NCBI GenBank assembly: GCA_014595895.1
Contig: JABUKB010000001.1
Coordinates: 1,364,001-1,428,000 of the forward strand
DNA: 64,000 bases
Direction of reading: 5' to 3'
Source of the DNA: Lysinibacillus odysseyi
Lineage (GTDB): Bacteria > Bacillota > Bacilli > Bacillales_A > Planococcaceae
Part shown: piece after piece, positions 9,564 through 18,310 of the stretch
Position numbering within the stretch: the stretch's first letter is position 1
Layout: each line of letters starts with the position of its first letter
The notes under the pieces: model-generated
Seen by the model: the letters and a program-made list of their open reading frames with translations, nothing else
Told to the model about the DNA's origin: nothing
Databases searched by the model: none
Made by a program: the position numbers and the translations under genes

Positions 9564-10763
9564 TTAGTCTTGCCATTTGGCAATGACAAATGCTTGAATA
9601 CGACGTACTGCTTCCTCTAATAATTCTAATGATGTAGCGTACGATAAGCGGATTGTTGCATCTGCACCGAAGCCTGAACCTGGAATAACAGCCACGTTCG
9701 CTTCTTCAAGAAGTGCTGTAGCAAATGCATCCACTGACTCATAGCCACATTTTTGCGCTGCCTCTGATACATCAGGTAACAGATAGAACGCCCCTTGAGG
9801 TTTTAATACTTTAAAACCAGGGATGCTTGCTAATTGCGGATAGATTTTTTCTAAGCGCAGTTCAAATGCGCGGCGCATCTCTTCAACCATGTCCTGTGGT
9901 CCGTTATATGCTTCTATAGCTGCATATTGTGCTGTTGTAGTAGCATTTGAAGTAGAGTGTGAAGCAAGGTCAGTCATTGCTTTAATGATCTGTGCATCCC
10001 CCGCCGCATACCCAATGCGCCAGCCCGTCATCGAATGGGATTTGGCAACGCCATTGATTACGATTGTGCGGGCTTTCATATTTTCTGACAATTGAGCGAT
10101 AGAAAAATGTTCCACCCCATTGTATACAAGTTTTTCATAAATTTCATCTGAAACGACTAAGATATCCTTTTCTTCTGCTACACGCGCCAAGGCTTCGAGC
10201 TCTTCACGCGAATAAATCATGCCAGATGGATTTGATGGTGAGTTAATAATGACTGCTTTTGTTTTTTCTGTGATCGCGTTTGCTAGCTGCTCAGCTGTAA
10301 TTTTATAGCCTTGCTCTGCTGTACCCTCTACGTATACAGGTACACCGCCTGCCAATTTCACTTGCTCAGGGTAGGACACCCAGTAAGGAATCGGGATGAT
10401 GACTTCATCTCCCTCATCTAAAATAACTTGGAATAACGTATAAAGAACATGTTTCGCGCCCACGCCTACTAAAATTTCATTCGAATTATATGTAAGCTGA
10501 TTGTCGCGAGCTAACTTGTCCATAATAGCTAATTTTAATGTAGGTAAACCGCCAGCTGGTGTATATTTTGTAAACCCTCTGTTCATTGAGTCCGCTGCTG
10601 CATCTAAAATGTTTTGTGGTGTATTGAAATCGGGCTCACCAGCTCCTAGACCAATGATATCAATCCCTTGCGCTTTTAATTCATTCGCTTTGGCTGTAAT
10701 CGCTAAAGTTGATGACGGCGTTAAAGTTTTTACTCGATTAGCTAATAATTGTTTCAAAATCAT
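9564..10763 (-). CDS. aspB: Aspartate aminotransferase AspB (PLP-dependent, class I)
   Basis: Transfers the amino group between aspartate and 2-oxoglutarate. The PLP-binding Lys is in the block GVAKSHSMTGWR, with NSPSNPSG and the Arg of the carboxylate pocket near the end (IRLSYATS). I start at 10763 (MILKQLLAN), where AGGAG lies just upstream; a longer frame would overlap ypmB. Length 399 aa. The order ypmB-aspB-asnS is that of Bacillus, linking aspartate and asparagine metabolism with tRNA charging. Confidence 0.93.
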   Translation of the reverse strand: MILKQLLANRVKTLTPSSTLAITAKANELKAQGIDIIGLGAGEPDFNTPQNILDAAADSMNRGFTKYTPAGGLPTLKLAIMDKLARDNQLTYNSNEILVGVGAKHVLYTLFQVILDEGDEVIIPIPYWVSYPEQVKLAGGVPVYVEGTAEQGYKITAEQLANAITEKTKAVIINSPSNPSGMIYSREELEALARVAEEKDILVVSDEIYEKLVYNGVEHFSIAQLSENMKARTIVINGVAKSHSMTGWRIGYAAGDAQIIKAMTDLASHSTSNATTTAQYAAIEAYNGPQDMVEEMRRAFELRLEKIYPQLASIPGFKVLKPQGAFYLLPDVSEAAQKCGYESVDAFATALLEEANVAVIPGSGFGADATIRLSYATSLELLEEAVRRIQAFVIAKWQD

Positions 10764-10771
10764 CTTCTCCT

Positions 10772-11254
10772 CTACATGTTCGATATGCGTTTCCACCATT
10801 GTCCATCTTCAAACAAAATATACACGTAATTGAGTTTATCCGCGTCATTTAGATAGGTAATTTCCCAAACAACGCCCGCTTCCTCATAGCCTAATTTTGT
10901 CTGAAGTATTTCATGGACATTTGTTTCCTTACTTAAAACCGATAAAGCTTGTTTCTTTGTAATACCGTCCTGCAAAAATACTTCCTGAATCAAATTCTCT
11001 TCTAAACTGATTGGAACAAATATTGCTTTTTCCTTACCATCTTCGTCTACCCCGAACACAGTAATGTACGGCTTTTGACCATTATAAACATAACTATCCG
11101 AAACAGCTGCCAAGGAGTTAGAGGAAATGGCTAAATCCTCAGCTTTTTGTTCCAATTCATTAAATGGAGCATCGGCTTTCCAGAGTACTAAAGCAGTAAT
11201 CACAAGCGCTAACGATACAACAAAACCTACACTAAAAAGTATCCAGTTTTTCAT
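10772..11254 (-). CDS. ypmB: YpmB-like membrane-anchored protein
   Basis: A 160-residue protein with one N-terminal membrane segment (about residues 5-25) and a PepSY-like extracellular part resembling the YpmB/DUF5590 family. The role is unknown. It lies between dinG and aspB as in Bacillus. The small ypmA gene that sits beside it in B. subtilis was not found in the 66-base gap to dinG. Confidence 0.8.
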   Translation of the reverse strand: MKNWILFSVGFVVSLALVITALVLWKADAPFNELEQKAEDLAISSNSLAAVSDSYVYNGQKPYITVFGVDEDGKEKAIFVPISLEENLIQEVFLQDGITKKQALSVLSKETNVHEILQTKLGYEEAGVVWEITYLNDADKLNYVYILFEDGQWWKRISNM

Positions 11255-11320
11255 TGTGCCACCTGCTCTTTATTCCAACAATTTATTCTTCTTTTCATGC
11301 TGTGATCTGCTCCCTTTTCC

Positions 11321-14104
11321 TCATCGCTCATTATTATACCAATCTTCCATCGCTAATACCATATGCGCTAAAGGTAGTTTTTGCACAGAAATTGGCGGCA
11401 GTGCGCGAATAAACTCACTACCATAGGATTTTGTTTCAATTCGGCGGTCCAGTACGATAAACAGCCCCTTGTCTTGCGAAGAACGAATGAGCCGACCGAA
11501 ACCTTGTTTAAAGCGCAGCACAGCCTCTGGTAACGCGAGTTCTGCAAAAGCATTGATCCCTTGCGCTTGTAAATAGCGCGTCCGTGCTTTAAAAGTCGGT
11601 TCGTCAGGTGACGTAAATGGCAAGCGCACAACAATGACCGACGCCAAACCATCTCCGGGCACATCGACACCTTCCCAAAACGAGTTGGTCCCAAACAACA
11701 CAGATTGTTTAAATTTTTGGAAGGCCTTTAGTAAGCGCATACGGCTCCCCGCAGTCACTCCTTGGGCGAATAGCATATAATCATCCAGCAAGCCGCTTTC
11801 TTGGATGAGCTCCACTGTTTCTCGTAACATTTGCTGAGAAGTGAACAATACAAAGCAGCGCCCTTCTGTTGTTCTCACCGTTTGTGTCACCGCATGAGCC
11901 ACCTCTTCAATATAATCGGACTGGCTCACTGACTGAATATCCGGCATATCTGTCACGATAAAGCACTGGGCCCCACTATAGTAACTAGTAGGTGCTTGCA
12001 ATCGCTTAATGGGTACCTGTTTATCGATTCCTAATTGATCCGTAATAAAACGTTCATTGTGCGGAACTGTCAGTGTACCTGACGTCCAAATAACCCCGCC
12101 GCGCGCTCGAAACGGCCCAAATAATCGGCTGATCATTTCCGTCACATCAATTGGTTTTTTATATACTTGAATGGAGCTTGGCAGACTACGTCGATCCACC
12201 TCTAGCCATGTCGAATAACGGCTATCCGGGCGTAAAAAGACAGCATCCCATTCCGCAATCGACAATGTAAATTCGCGCACCCAAAAGCGCCATTCGTCCA
12301 GTAAAAATCGATGTTCCGGTGCCAATTCATCCACTCCCAAAGCAAATTGCTTGGCTATGGCTTGCGCTGCATCCAGCCATTTTTGTACCGTGTGCGAAAA
12401 CTGTTCAAATAATTCCACCTGCAACGTCAGTTGTTCGAAATAAAGAGATAACTTCAGTTCATGCTTATCTGCTCGTGCGATCGGCTGTACCATCTGCTGC
12501 TGAAGGTGCTCCATGACATGCTCGAATTTCTCTTTCATTTGTCCAAAATATTTATCTAATTGTGTGAAGGCTTGCATGGATACCCGGTGATTGCGCATCG
12601 CCGCCTTATGCATTTTTTTACACATGGCATCCTCTTCTAGCAAACCGATTTGTCCAAACAAATATTTCCAGCTTTTATAAGAGAATAATTGCTCATCACG
12701 ATGAATCGCCGCCTGGACAAATTGATGGGCTTCGTCAATAATCCAGCCGCCCATTTGTTCAAATAGCGGTGTCGCGCGCCATATATCTGCAAGCATCATC
12801 GCATGATTCGTCACAATGATATCGGCAGTCCGTGCTTTTTCAATGGCACGCTCATAAAAATCAAAATTCAATGTCAATTGTTTTGATTGCTCCGTCTTGC
12901 GAATTTTATCGATAAATAGCTTGCCTCCACCTGAAGGGTTGAGTTCTTCGACATCCCCTGTTTCGGTTTTTGTCAGCCATACGAGTATTTGTAAAATAAT
13001 CAAGGTTTCATCGTATGACTCATCCTGCATAGCTGCTAGCTGGTAAAAGCGCTCGACATCGATATAATGGTTCATCCCTTTTAACAGCGCTACCTCAACC
13101 GCTTCTCCTGTCATTTTTTCAAGGCGCGGGATTTCTTCCTGCAACAGCTGATCCATTAAATGAGAAGTATAGGTGCTAATGCCAATTTTTCGACCCGTCT
13201 GTTTTGCATAGTAATAGGCCGGCAATAAATAACCCGCCGTTTTGCCAATCCCTGTTGAGGCTTCAATGACGATTTCTTGTTTTTCATTTAATGTTTGCCA
13301 AACGAAATCCATCATTTGAAACTGCTCGGGACGCTCTTCAAAATTTGTCATCCCTTGCTGCATCAATTGCATTTTTTGCGTTCGCGTCTCTGGATAAATG
13401 GTGTCTGATTTCTCCGCCTGCTGGTCGATAAAAGGTTTCAAGACTAATTTGTGATAATAAATCTTGTCATTTGTTTGTTCTACAAAACTACGTTTCAGCT
13501 GCAAAGCCTCAAAAAATAGTTGCGCAATATTGGATTTCAAACGAAACGACCGCTTATGGAGCTGTTGTAAAGTCTGTGTTGGCAATGTCAGCAGCTCCTC
13601 CCAGCAACGCTTTAGCAGAAGCGCTGTTGCTTTCGCATCGTCATCTGCACGGTGTGCCATTGCTAGCGGGATTCCGAGCTCCTGTGCTAACTCTCCTAAT
13701 TTATAACTAAAGGCTGTTGGAAATAATATTTTCACCAACTCTACTGTATCGATGGTTTTTCCGCGCCACGCTGGTAACCCGGCACGTTTTAGCTCAGCCT
13801 GTAAAAAAGGCAAATCAAAATCCGCATTATGAGCGACAAAAATTGCTCCGTTCAATAGTTCGTAAATATAATCAGCATGTGCCTCAAACGGCAAGGCATC
13901 CACTACATCGCTATCTGTAATATTCGTTAAATCCTGAATAAATAACGGAATGGATTTTCCTGGGTGGATAAATTTTGTATATGTTTTTTCGATCTGCCAA
14001 TCACGCATAATGACAATCGCAATCTGAATCATGCGATCTCCATTTGCCGGATTGTGTCCCGTTGTTTCTATATCAACAATTGCATATTTAGCACTTTCGA
14101 TCAT
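11321..14104 (-). CDS. dinG: ATP-dependent helicase DinG with N-terminal exonuclease domain
   Basis: The N-terminal 1-170 residues are a DEDDh 3'-5' exonuclease (VDIETTG, HNADFDLPFL, HRADDDAKATALL). The remainder is an XPD-like superfamily 2 helicase with Walker A STGIGKT near residue 285, the DEAH box (IIDEAHQF) near 455 and a C-terminal QGFGRLIRS motif. No iron-sulphur Cys quartet is obvious, as in other Firmicute DinG/YpvA proteins, which act mainly as nucleases. Length 927 aa is normal. It is the last gene of this minus-strand block, downstream of the structured segment at 14.2-14.4 kb. Confidence 0.94.
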   Translation of the reverse strand: MIESAKYAIVDIETTGHNPANGDRMIQIAIVIMRDWQIEKTYTKFIHPGKSIPLFIQDLTNITDSDVVDALPFEAHADYIYELLNGAIFVAHNADFDLPFLQAELKRAGLPAWRGKTIDTVELVKILFPTAFSYKLGELAQELGIPLAMAHRADDDAKATALLLKRCWEELLTLPTQTLQQLHKRSFRLKSNIAQLFFEALQLKRSFVEQTNDKIYYHKLVLKPFIDQQAEKSDTIYPETRTQKMQLMQQGMTNFEERPEQFQMMDFVWQTLNEKQEIVIEASTGIGKTAGYLLPAYYYAKQTGRKIGISTYTSHLMDQLLQEEIPRLEKMTGEAVEVALLKGMNHYIDVERFYQLAAMQDESYDETLIILQILVWLTKTETGDVEELNPSGGGKLFIDKIRKTEQSKQLTLNFDFYERAIEKARTADIIVTNHAMMLADIWRATPLFEQMGGWIIDEAHQFVQAAIHRDEQLFSYKSWKYLFGQIGLLEEDAMCKKMHKAAMRNHRVSMQAFTQLDKYFGQMKEKFEHVMEHLQQQMVQPIARADKHELKLSLYFEQLTLQVELFEQFSHTVQKWLDAAQAIAKQFALGVDELAPEHRFLLDEWRFWVREFTLSIAEWDAVFLRPDSRYSTWLEVDRRSLPSSIQVYKKPIDVTEMISRLFGPFRARGGVIWTSGTLTVPHNERFITDQLGIDKQVPIKRLQAPTSYYSGAQCFIVTDMPDIQSVSQSDYIEEVAHAVTQTVRTTEGRCFVLFTSQQMLRETVELIQESGLLDDYMLFAQGVTAGSRMRLLKAFQKFKQSVLFGTNSFWEGVDVPGDGLASVIVVRLPFTSPDEPTFKARTRYLQAQGINAFAELALPEAVLRFKQGFGRLIRSSQDKGLFIVLDRRIETKSYGSEFIRALPPISVQKLPLAHMVLAMEDWYNNER

Positions 14105-14201
14105 TATGTTTCAACTCACAGTTCATTAATCAGTATATGCGCATTCTATCACACTATATAAGGTATGGTCATGCTATATCCCATTAAAAAACAATAAAAA
14201 A

Positions 14202-14226
14202 GCCGCACGGAAATAACCCGTACAGC
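14202..14226 (-). terminator. Second terminator hairpin of the 14.2 kb segment
   Basis: Minus-strand stem of nine pairs including G-U wobbles (outer GCTGTACGG), loop of seven, followed by CTTTTTTATT. Confidence 0.65.
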
Positions 14227-14245
14227 GTTGCGTATGTATGAAAAA

Positions 14246-14269
14246 GAGCAGGGGCTCATCTCCCTGCTC
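14246..14269 (-). terminator. First terminator hairpin of the 14.2 kb segment
   Basis: Perfect stem GAGCAGGG/CCCTGCTC with an eight-base loop and TTTTT on the minus strand. With the hairpin at 14202 it makes a double terminator. Confidence 0.8.
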
Positions 14270-14421
14270 ATGACAAAAACGATCTAGCAAATCCGTGCTA
14301 TTGGTGACCGTTTTTGGTGTAAAGTCAAAATAACTTTACGTGAGGTTTTGGCACCTGTTGCTTAGTATACTGCAACAAGCACTGAACCTCAACCTTTGCG
14401 CTTATATACAGAATTGTGAAA

Positions 14422-15756
14422 TTATTGATGAATAGCTTTGCCAAATACAGCACTTGCCGCATCGCCAATATGCTCACTGACAGTCGGATGCGGAAAAATC
14501 ATACGAGCCAAATCTTTTACCGAACCGCCCGCTACTTTCGCTGCGAGCATGGCATTGATCATTTCGGTTGCCCCGTCCCCTACTACACATGCCCCGTAAA
14601 TATCACCTTCAGGGCTTGCGACAAACTTCATGAAGCCTTGCGTATTCCCTTCTAGCAATGCTTTTGGGTTGGTTGGCAAATGCATTTTCGTAACAATCGC
14701 ATCAGCCGGTGCTTCGTGCTCCAGCATCCCGAATGTTGCAATTTCCGGATGAGTATACACGCAGCGCGGAATCTCTTGTTGGTTGACAGCACTTGGATGC
14801 TTGCCTAAGATGGCATCCACTGCATGAATTCCTTCTGCTTTTGCTGAATGCGCTAATTGGAAGCCCCCGACAATATCCCCAATGGCGTAGATGCCCGGAA
14901 TGCTCGTTTCATAATCCTTATTTGTCCGAATCAAACGGCCGTCCATTTTTAATTGTAAGCTTTCCGCAATTTCTGTATTCGGACGGCGCCCTGTTGCAAA
15001 TAGTAAATTTTCAAATTCAAATGTGCCGATGGAAGTTTTAATTTGGCTGCCGCTAATTTCTTCAAAAATAAAGCTTGTTATTAGTTCAATGCCTAGCTGC
15101 TTCATACGCTCTTTAATAATCGGGCGTGCGTCAGGCTCTTCTGTTTGCAGAATATCCATACTATGATTAAGGACCGTCACCTTTGTACCCATTGGTGCTA
15201 ATGCAAAAGCCATCTCGATTGCGATGACGCCGCCTCCGATAATCGTTAATTGCTTCGGTAATTCCTGAATATCAAAAAACGTATCTGTTGTATAATACTT
15301 CGCTGTTTCTAGTCCTTTAAACGGCGGCACAAACGGACGGCTGCCTGTTGCTAAAATGACATGCTTGGCTTCAAAGGCTTGCTTTCCTACTGTCACGACA
15401 CGTTCTGCAGAAACAGAAGCTTCTCCACGGTACATCGTGATTTGCGCATTGGCAATAAAGCCTTCAATATTTTGGCGCAATTCCTCGACCACTCTATCTT
15501 TACGTTTCATTAATTTTGGAAAATCAATATGTATTGTCGGTACCGTGATGCCCCATTCGGTACCGCGGTGAATTTCCTGCACAAGCTTACTATGTTCTAG
15601 CATGATTTTTGAAGGAATACAGCCTACATTATAGCAAGCTCCACCTACTTTATCTCTTTCCACTAGCGCCACTTTTAAGCCGCTTTTTGCTGCATGAATC
15701 GCAGCTATGTATCCACCAGGACCTGCCCCGATGACTGCTACATCGTACATTTCCAT
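14422..15756 (-). CDS. Dihydrolipoamide dehydrogenase-type flavoprotein
   Basis: FAD/NAD disulphide oxidoreductase of 444 aa. N-terminal FAD motif GAGPGGYIAAI (residues 8-18), redox pair in GGACYNVGCIPSK (Cys 42 and Cys 47 region, the C-x4-C spacing kept), NAD motif GGGVIAIE near 172, and a C-terminal HPTVSEHIG block with the His-Glu pair of the active site. It is shorter than the Bkd E3 at 34.3 kb and stands alone rather than with E1/E2 genes, so its complex (acetoin, glycine cleavage or another) cannot be told from context. Confidence 0.85.
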   Translation of the reverse strand: MEMYDVAVIGAGPGGYIAAIHAAKSGLKVALVERDKVGGACYNVGCIPSKIMLEHSKLVQEIHRGTEWGITVPTIHIDFPKLMKRKDRVVEELRQNIEGFIANAQITMYRGEASVSAERVVTVGKQAFEAKHVILATGSRPFVPPFKGLETAKYYTTDTFFDIQELPKQLTIIGGGVIAIEMAFALAPMGTKVTVLNHSMDILQTEEPDARPIIKERMKQLGIELITSFIFEEISGSQIKTSIGTFEFENLLFATGRRPNTEIAESLQLKMDGRLIRTNKDYETSIPGIYAIGDIVGGFQLAHSAKAEGIHAVDAILGKHPSAVNQQEIPRCVYTHPEIATFGMLEHEAPADAIVTKMHLPTNPKALLEGNTQGFMKFVASPEGDIYGACVVGDGATEMINAMLAAKVAGGSVKDLARMIFPHPTVSEHIGDAASAVFGKAIHQ

Positions 15757-15926
15757 CTCCTCATCACCTCGTGTTCTACGATACCATTTGCCTATATAGA
15801 ATGCAAAATGAAATCTAAATATTTACAAATCTCTTACGTTGTCCTCCTACTAAATAGAATATACCTCATACTTAGTTTACTGATTAAAATTGCTTTTATA
15901 TTAGTCAGTCATAGCGGAAAGTTCCT

Positions 15927-16292
15927 CTACATTATACCTACTATCACACAAATCCAAGCCGCTAACTGCAAAAGCCCGCCAATTGGCGTCACCGCACCCC
16001 ATTTTTTTATACCTGTAAGTGATAACACCATTAAACTTCCTGAAAAAATAATGGTTCCTGCGAACATAAGCCACGTAGCCGCTGACAATGCGACTGTCTC
16101 CCCGGCAATGCCTGTTAATACTCCAATGAGTATCAATCCAAGGGCATGATACATTAAATAGCGGCAGGCTGTTTCCCAATTATCCGCATATTTTTGTTCT
16201 GTGAATTTGCTCTTCAATGCATGCGCACCGAATGCGCCGCAAGCAACCGCTAAAAAAGCAAGTGCCGCTCCTATAATAACTGCTGTTTCCAT
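15927..16292 (-). CDS. DUF423 family membrane protein
   Basis: A 121-residue protein with four hydrophobic segments and the start AVIIGAALAFLAVACGAFGAH, the signature of the DUF423 (YwdK-like) family of small inner-membrane proteins. Function unknown. It starts three bases after the sugar-kinase stop with GAAGG upstream, so the two genes are probably one operon. Confidence 0.85.
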   Translation of the reverse strand: METAVIIGAALAFLAVACGAFGAHALKSKFTEQKYADNWETACRYLMYHALGLILIGVLTGIAGETVALSAATWLMFAGTIIFSGSLMVLSLTGIKKWGAVTPIGGLLQLAAWICVIVGIM

Positions 16293-16294
16293 GA

Positions 16295-17200
16295 TTATGC
16301 CTTCTTTCTATACATTTGTACTTGCGCATCTGTTGGCAAGGCTGTCATCGCACCGACCTTGGTACAACAGATGGCTCCCACAATATTACTATACTCAACA
16401 TACCGAGCAAATTGTTTGAAATCCTTTATAGGAGTATCTGCCATTTGCTTTAGCATGGCGCCGACAAAAGCGTCGCCAGCTCCTGTAGCATCGACGGATT
16501 TGACAGAGATGCTATTCACTACCCGTTCCTCGGTTCCATCCGAAATCCACGCTCCTGCCTGTCCTTTTGTCACCACTACATATTGTGCTTGTGGGGTAAA
16601 CGGCGTCAGCGTCCATTCCTCCTCACTCATCTTTACAAAATCCGCCAACTTGAGACAAGCTGCTACTCGTTCTTGATATGTGTGAAGTTGTTGCTGCCAC
16701 AAAGCAGCGCGGTAATTCGGGTCAAAAGAAATCCATACACCACGCGTTTTCAATTCACGCATCATTGTCATATATGTATCAAAAAATGGCGACGTTAACA
16801 GAGCCGTCGCTGAACCAAAATGCGCGATGGCAGGTTTCATTTGATTTAATGGAACATCATCCACCGCCAATGTGGCGTCCGCTCCTCGCACAAAGCTAAA
16901 ATCTCGCTCACCGCCTGTTACACGCGATACAAAAGCCATCGTAGTCGGCACAGCCCCCTTGACTAAATAGCGGGTGGATACACCTTTCTCGAGTAAGGTC
17001 CGTTCTAAAAAATGACCGAAAGCATCGTCCCCTACCTTTCCACAAAAACTCGCCGCTCCACCAAGTGCTACAATGGCTGCTGCCACATTGGCTGGTGCAC
17101 CGCCTGCCTGCTTTTCAAAATGCTCAGCGTCTATTAAATTTTGATTGACCTCACTGGCAAAGAAGTCAATTAATACTTCACCTACACACAATACTTCCAT
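16295..17200 (-). CDS. PfkB-family sugar kinase, probable fructokinase
   Basis: Ribokinase/PfkB fold kinase of 301 aa. Visible motifs are the N-terminal GGAPANVAAA block (substrate and lid region, near residue 33) and the C-terminal DATGAGDAFVGAM block with the catalytic Asp near residue 240. The overall pattern is closest to bacterial fructokinases, but substrate choice cannot be read reliably. GAGGTG precedes the ATG. No transporter or glycosidase is adjacent to define the pathway. Confidence 0.85.
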   Translation of the reverse strand: MEVLCVGEVLIDFFASEVNQNLIDAEHFEKQAGGAPANVAAAIVALGGAASFCGKVGDDAFGHFLERTLLEKGVSTRYLVKGAVPTTMAFVSRVTGGERDFSFVRGADATLAVDDVPLNQMKPAIAHFGSATALLTSPFFDTYMTMMRELKTRGVWISFDPNYRAALWQQQLHTYQERVAACLKLADFVKMSEEEWTLTPFTPQAQYVVVTKGQAGAWISDGTEERVVNSISVKSVDATGAGDAFVGAMLKQMADTPIKDFKQFARYVEYSNIVGAICCTKVGAMTALPTDAQVQMYRKKA

Positions 17201-17351
17201 TCCACTTCACCTCATTATTAGACTAATCCATTCAAATAGGTTTGAAAAGAGAACAACAGGGAAAAGAAACGTGATTTCATGACAATCGAAAGCGAAGTGA
17301 ACAGGATGAAAAATAAACTGATGCTTTTGCTCACATCCTTTGGGAGCACAA

Positions 17352-17486
17352 ATGAAACAAGCACTGTTTTTGAAGAAGCCGAAGCAAATCCAACTGGCAC
17401 TAGCAGTATGTATGGATATAACGGGGAAAATAAAATCTACAGCGCAGAAAATGATGAAATACAAACACAGCTTCAGTAAACCGTAG
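17352..17486 (+). CDS. Possible 44-codon basic peptide
   Basis: GGGAG lies five bases before this ATG, and the stop falls inside a + strand terminator hairpin, so a short transcript appears to end here. The peptide is strongly basic (Lys-rich C-terminal half) with one hydrophobic stretch. An overlapping 66-codon frame at 17279-17479 is an alternative. Neither matches a family I know; the stretch could also be a gene relic. Confidence 0.25.
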   Translation: MKQALFLKKPKQIQLALAVCMDITGKIKSTAQKMMKYKHSFSKP

Positions 17487-17514
17487 ACAAAGCGAAGGAT
17501 TCACTCTGTCTACG
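17482..17514 (+). terminator. Plus-strand terminator
   Basis: CGTAGACA/TGTCTACG stem followed by TTTTTTATC. It implies a short + strand transcript in the 17.2-17.5 kb gap. Confidence 0.8.
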
Positions 17515-17531
17515 TTTTTTATCCCGCATTA

Positions 17532-17659
17532 ACGGGTAGTAAGACTCCCGCCTCTAGGCTTAAGAAAGGCGAAAAGGATAGGTGGGAGATCAACTACCCG
17601 TAAAAGCCCGATTGGTTCAACTAACAATCAGTGGGGATAAAGAAAACCCCCACTGATTG
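17532..17659. repeat. Nested inverted repeats, possible solo IS end/MITE or structured RNA
   Basis: Three sets of arms lie in 128 bases. ACGGGTAGT (17532) pairs with ACTACCCGT (17593) and encloses CTCCCGCCT (17545) pairing with AGGTGGGAG (17580). Next to it CAATCAGTGGGG (17625) pairs with CCCCACTGATTG (17648). No transposase ORF is near. The subterminal hairpins recall IS200/IS605-type ends or their guide-RNA region, but this is only a resemblance. Confidence 0.5.
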
Positions 17660-17669
17660 AAGTTTCACT

Positions 17670-18185
17670 TTATGCTAGTATATGATTTTCTCTTAAGAAC
17701 AAAATAATCTCTTTATTATGACTTCTCTTATCTTCTCGGAATTGGGAACGCTGTTTTGATTTTTCATACAAATAGCGTTCTTCAGAAGTTTCTGGTACAA
17801 TTTGCGGCACATGATTTGGGCGCCCATTCTTGTCTAATGAAATAAACGTAAAGTAAGCAATCGCCGCAATTTTTGAATCTCCTGTCCTTAAATTTTCAGC
17901 ATGCACTTTAATGAACACTTCCATTGAGCTCGTGCCTGTCCAGATAACAAAAGATTCGAATGTAACCGACTCCTCAGGCCGAATCGGCTGCAAAAATTCT
18001 ACTGTATCTACAGATGCTGTGACACATTCTGTCCGGCTATGCTTGGCGGCTGAAATAGACGCTACCTGATCCATATCACTTAATAACCTTCCACCAAATA
18101 ATGTATTGTGATTATTGAAATCATTCGGAAAGACACGTGAAGATCGATATACACGTGATTCCTTGCAAGTTTTTGTTTCGCCCAT
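17670..18185 (-). CDS. Hotdog-fold acyl-CoA thioesterase
   Basis: About 171 aa with a single hotdog domain. The block VFPNDFNNHNTLFGGRLLSDMDQVA is the typical start of the YkhA/YciA-like acyl-CoA hydrolases, with Asn and Asp positioned as in the active site. Such enzymes hydrolyse short to long acyl-CoAs in the cytoplasm. I start at 18185 because AGGGGGA sits six bases before this ATG; the earlier ATG is too close to it. The gene stands alone. Confidence 0.88.
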   Translation of the reverse strand: MGETKTCKESRVYRSSRVFPNDFNNHNTLFGGRLLSDMDQVASISAAKHSRTECVTASVDTVEFLQPIRPEESVTFESFVIWTGTSSMEVFIKVHAENLRTGDSKIAAIAYFTFISLDKNGRPNHVPQIVPETSEERYLYEKSKQRSQFREDKRSHNKEIILFLRENHILA

Positions 18186-18310
18186 GTCCATTCCCCCTAA
18201 AAAACCATCTATTATCTTAAATTTCCTGTATTATATAGCATTTTAATCTACTTTACGCTTTTTTTCTATAATTTTACACTGTTTTACGAAAATTCAAAAT
18301 AATAATGACG

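Larger units (their letters stand above)
14202..14401 (-). ncRNA. Candidate structured RNA ahead of dinG
   Basis: On the minus strand, between a dihydrolipoamide dehydrogenase gene and dinG, about 200 bases fold into successive helices: TGAGGTT/AACCTCA enclosing CTGTTGC/GCAACA; GTAAAGT/ACTTTAC; CAAAAACG/CGTTTTTG enclosing TAGCA/TGCTA; then two terminator hairpins, each with a T run. No ORF with a ribosome binding site is present. It could be the 3' end of the upstream mRNA, an independent small RNA, or a cis regulator. I do not recognise it as tmRNA, 6S, SRP or RNase P RNA. Confidence 0.45.

Noticed and set aside
17207-17464. 85-codon hydrophobic frame on the minus strand
   Set aside because: It opposes a + strand terminator and a better-started short frame, and has no ribosome binding site.
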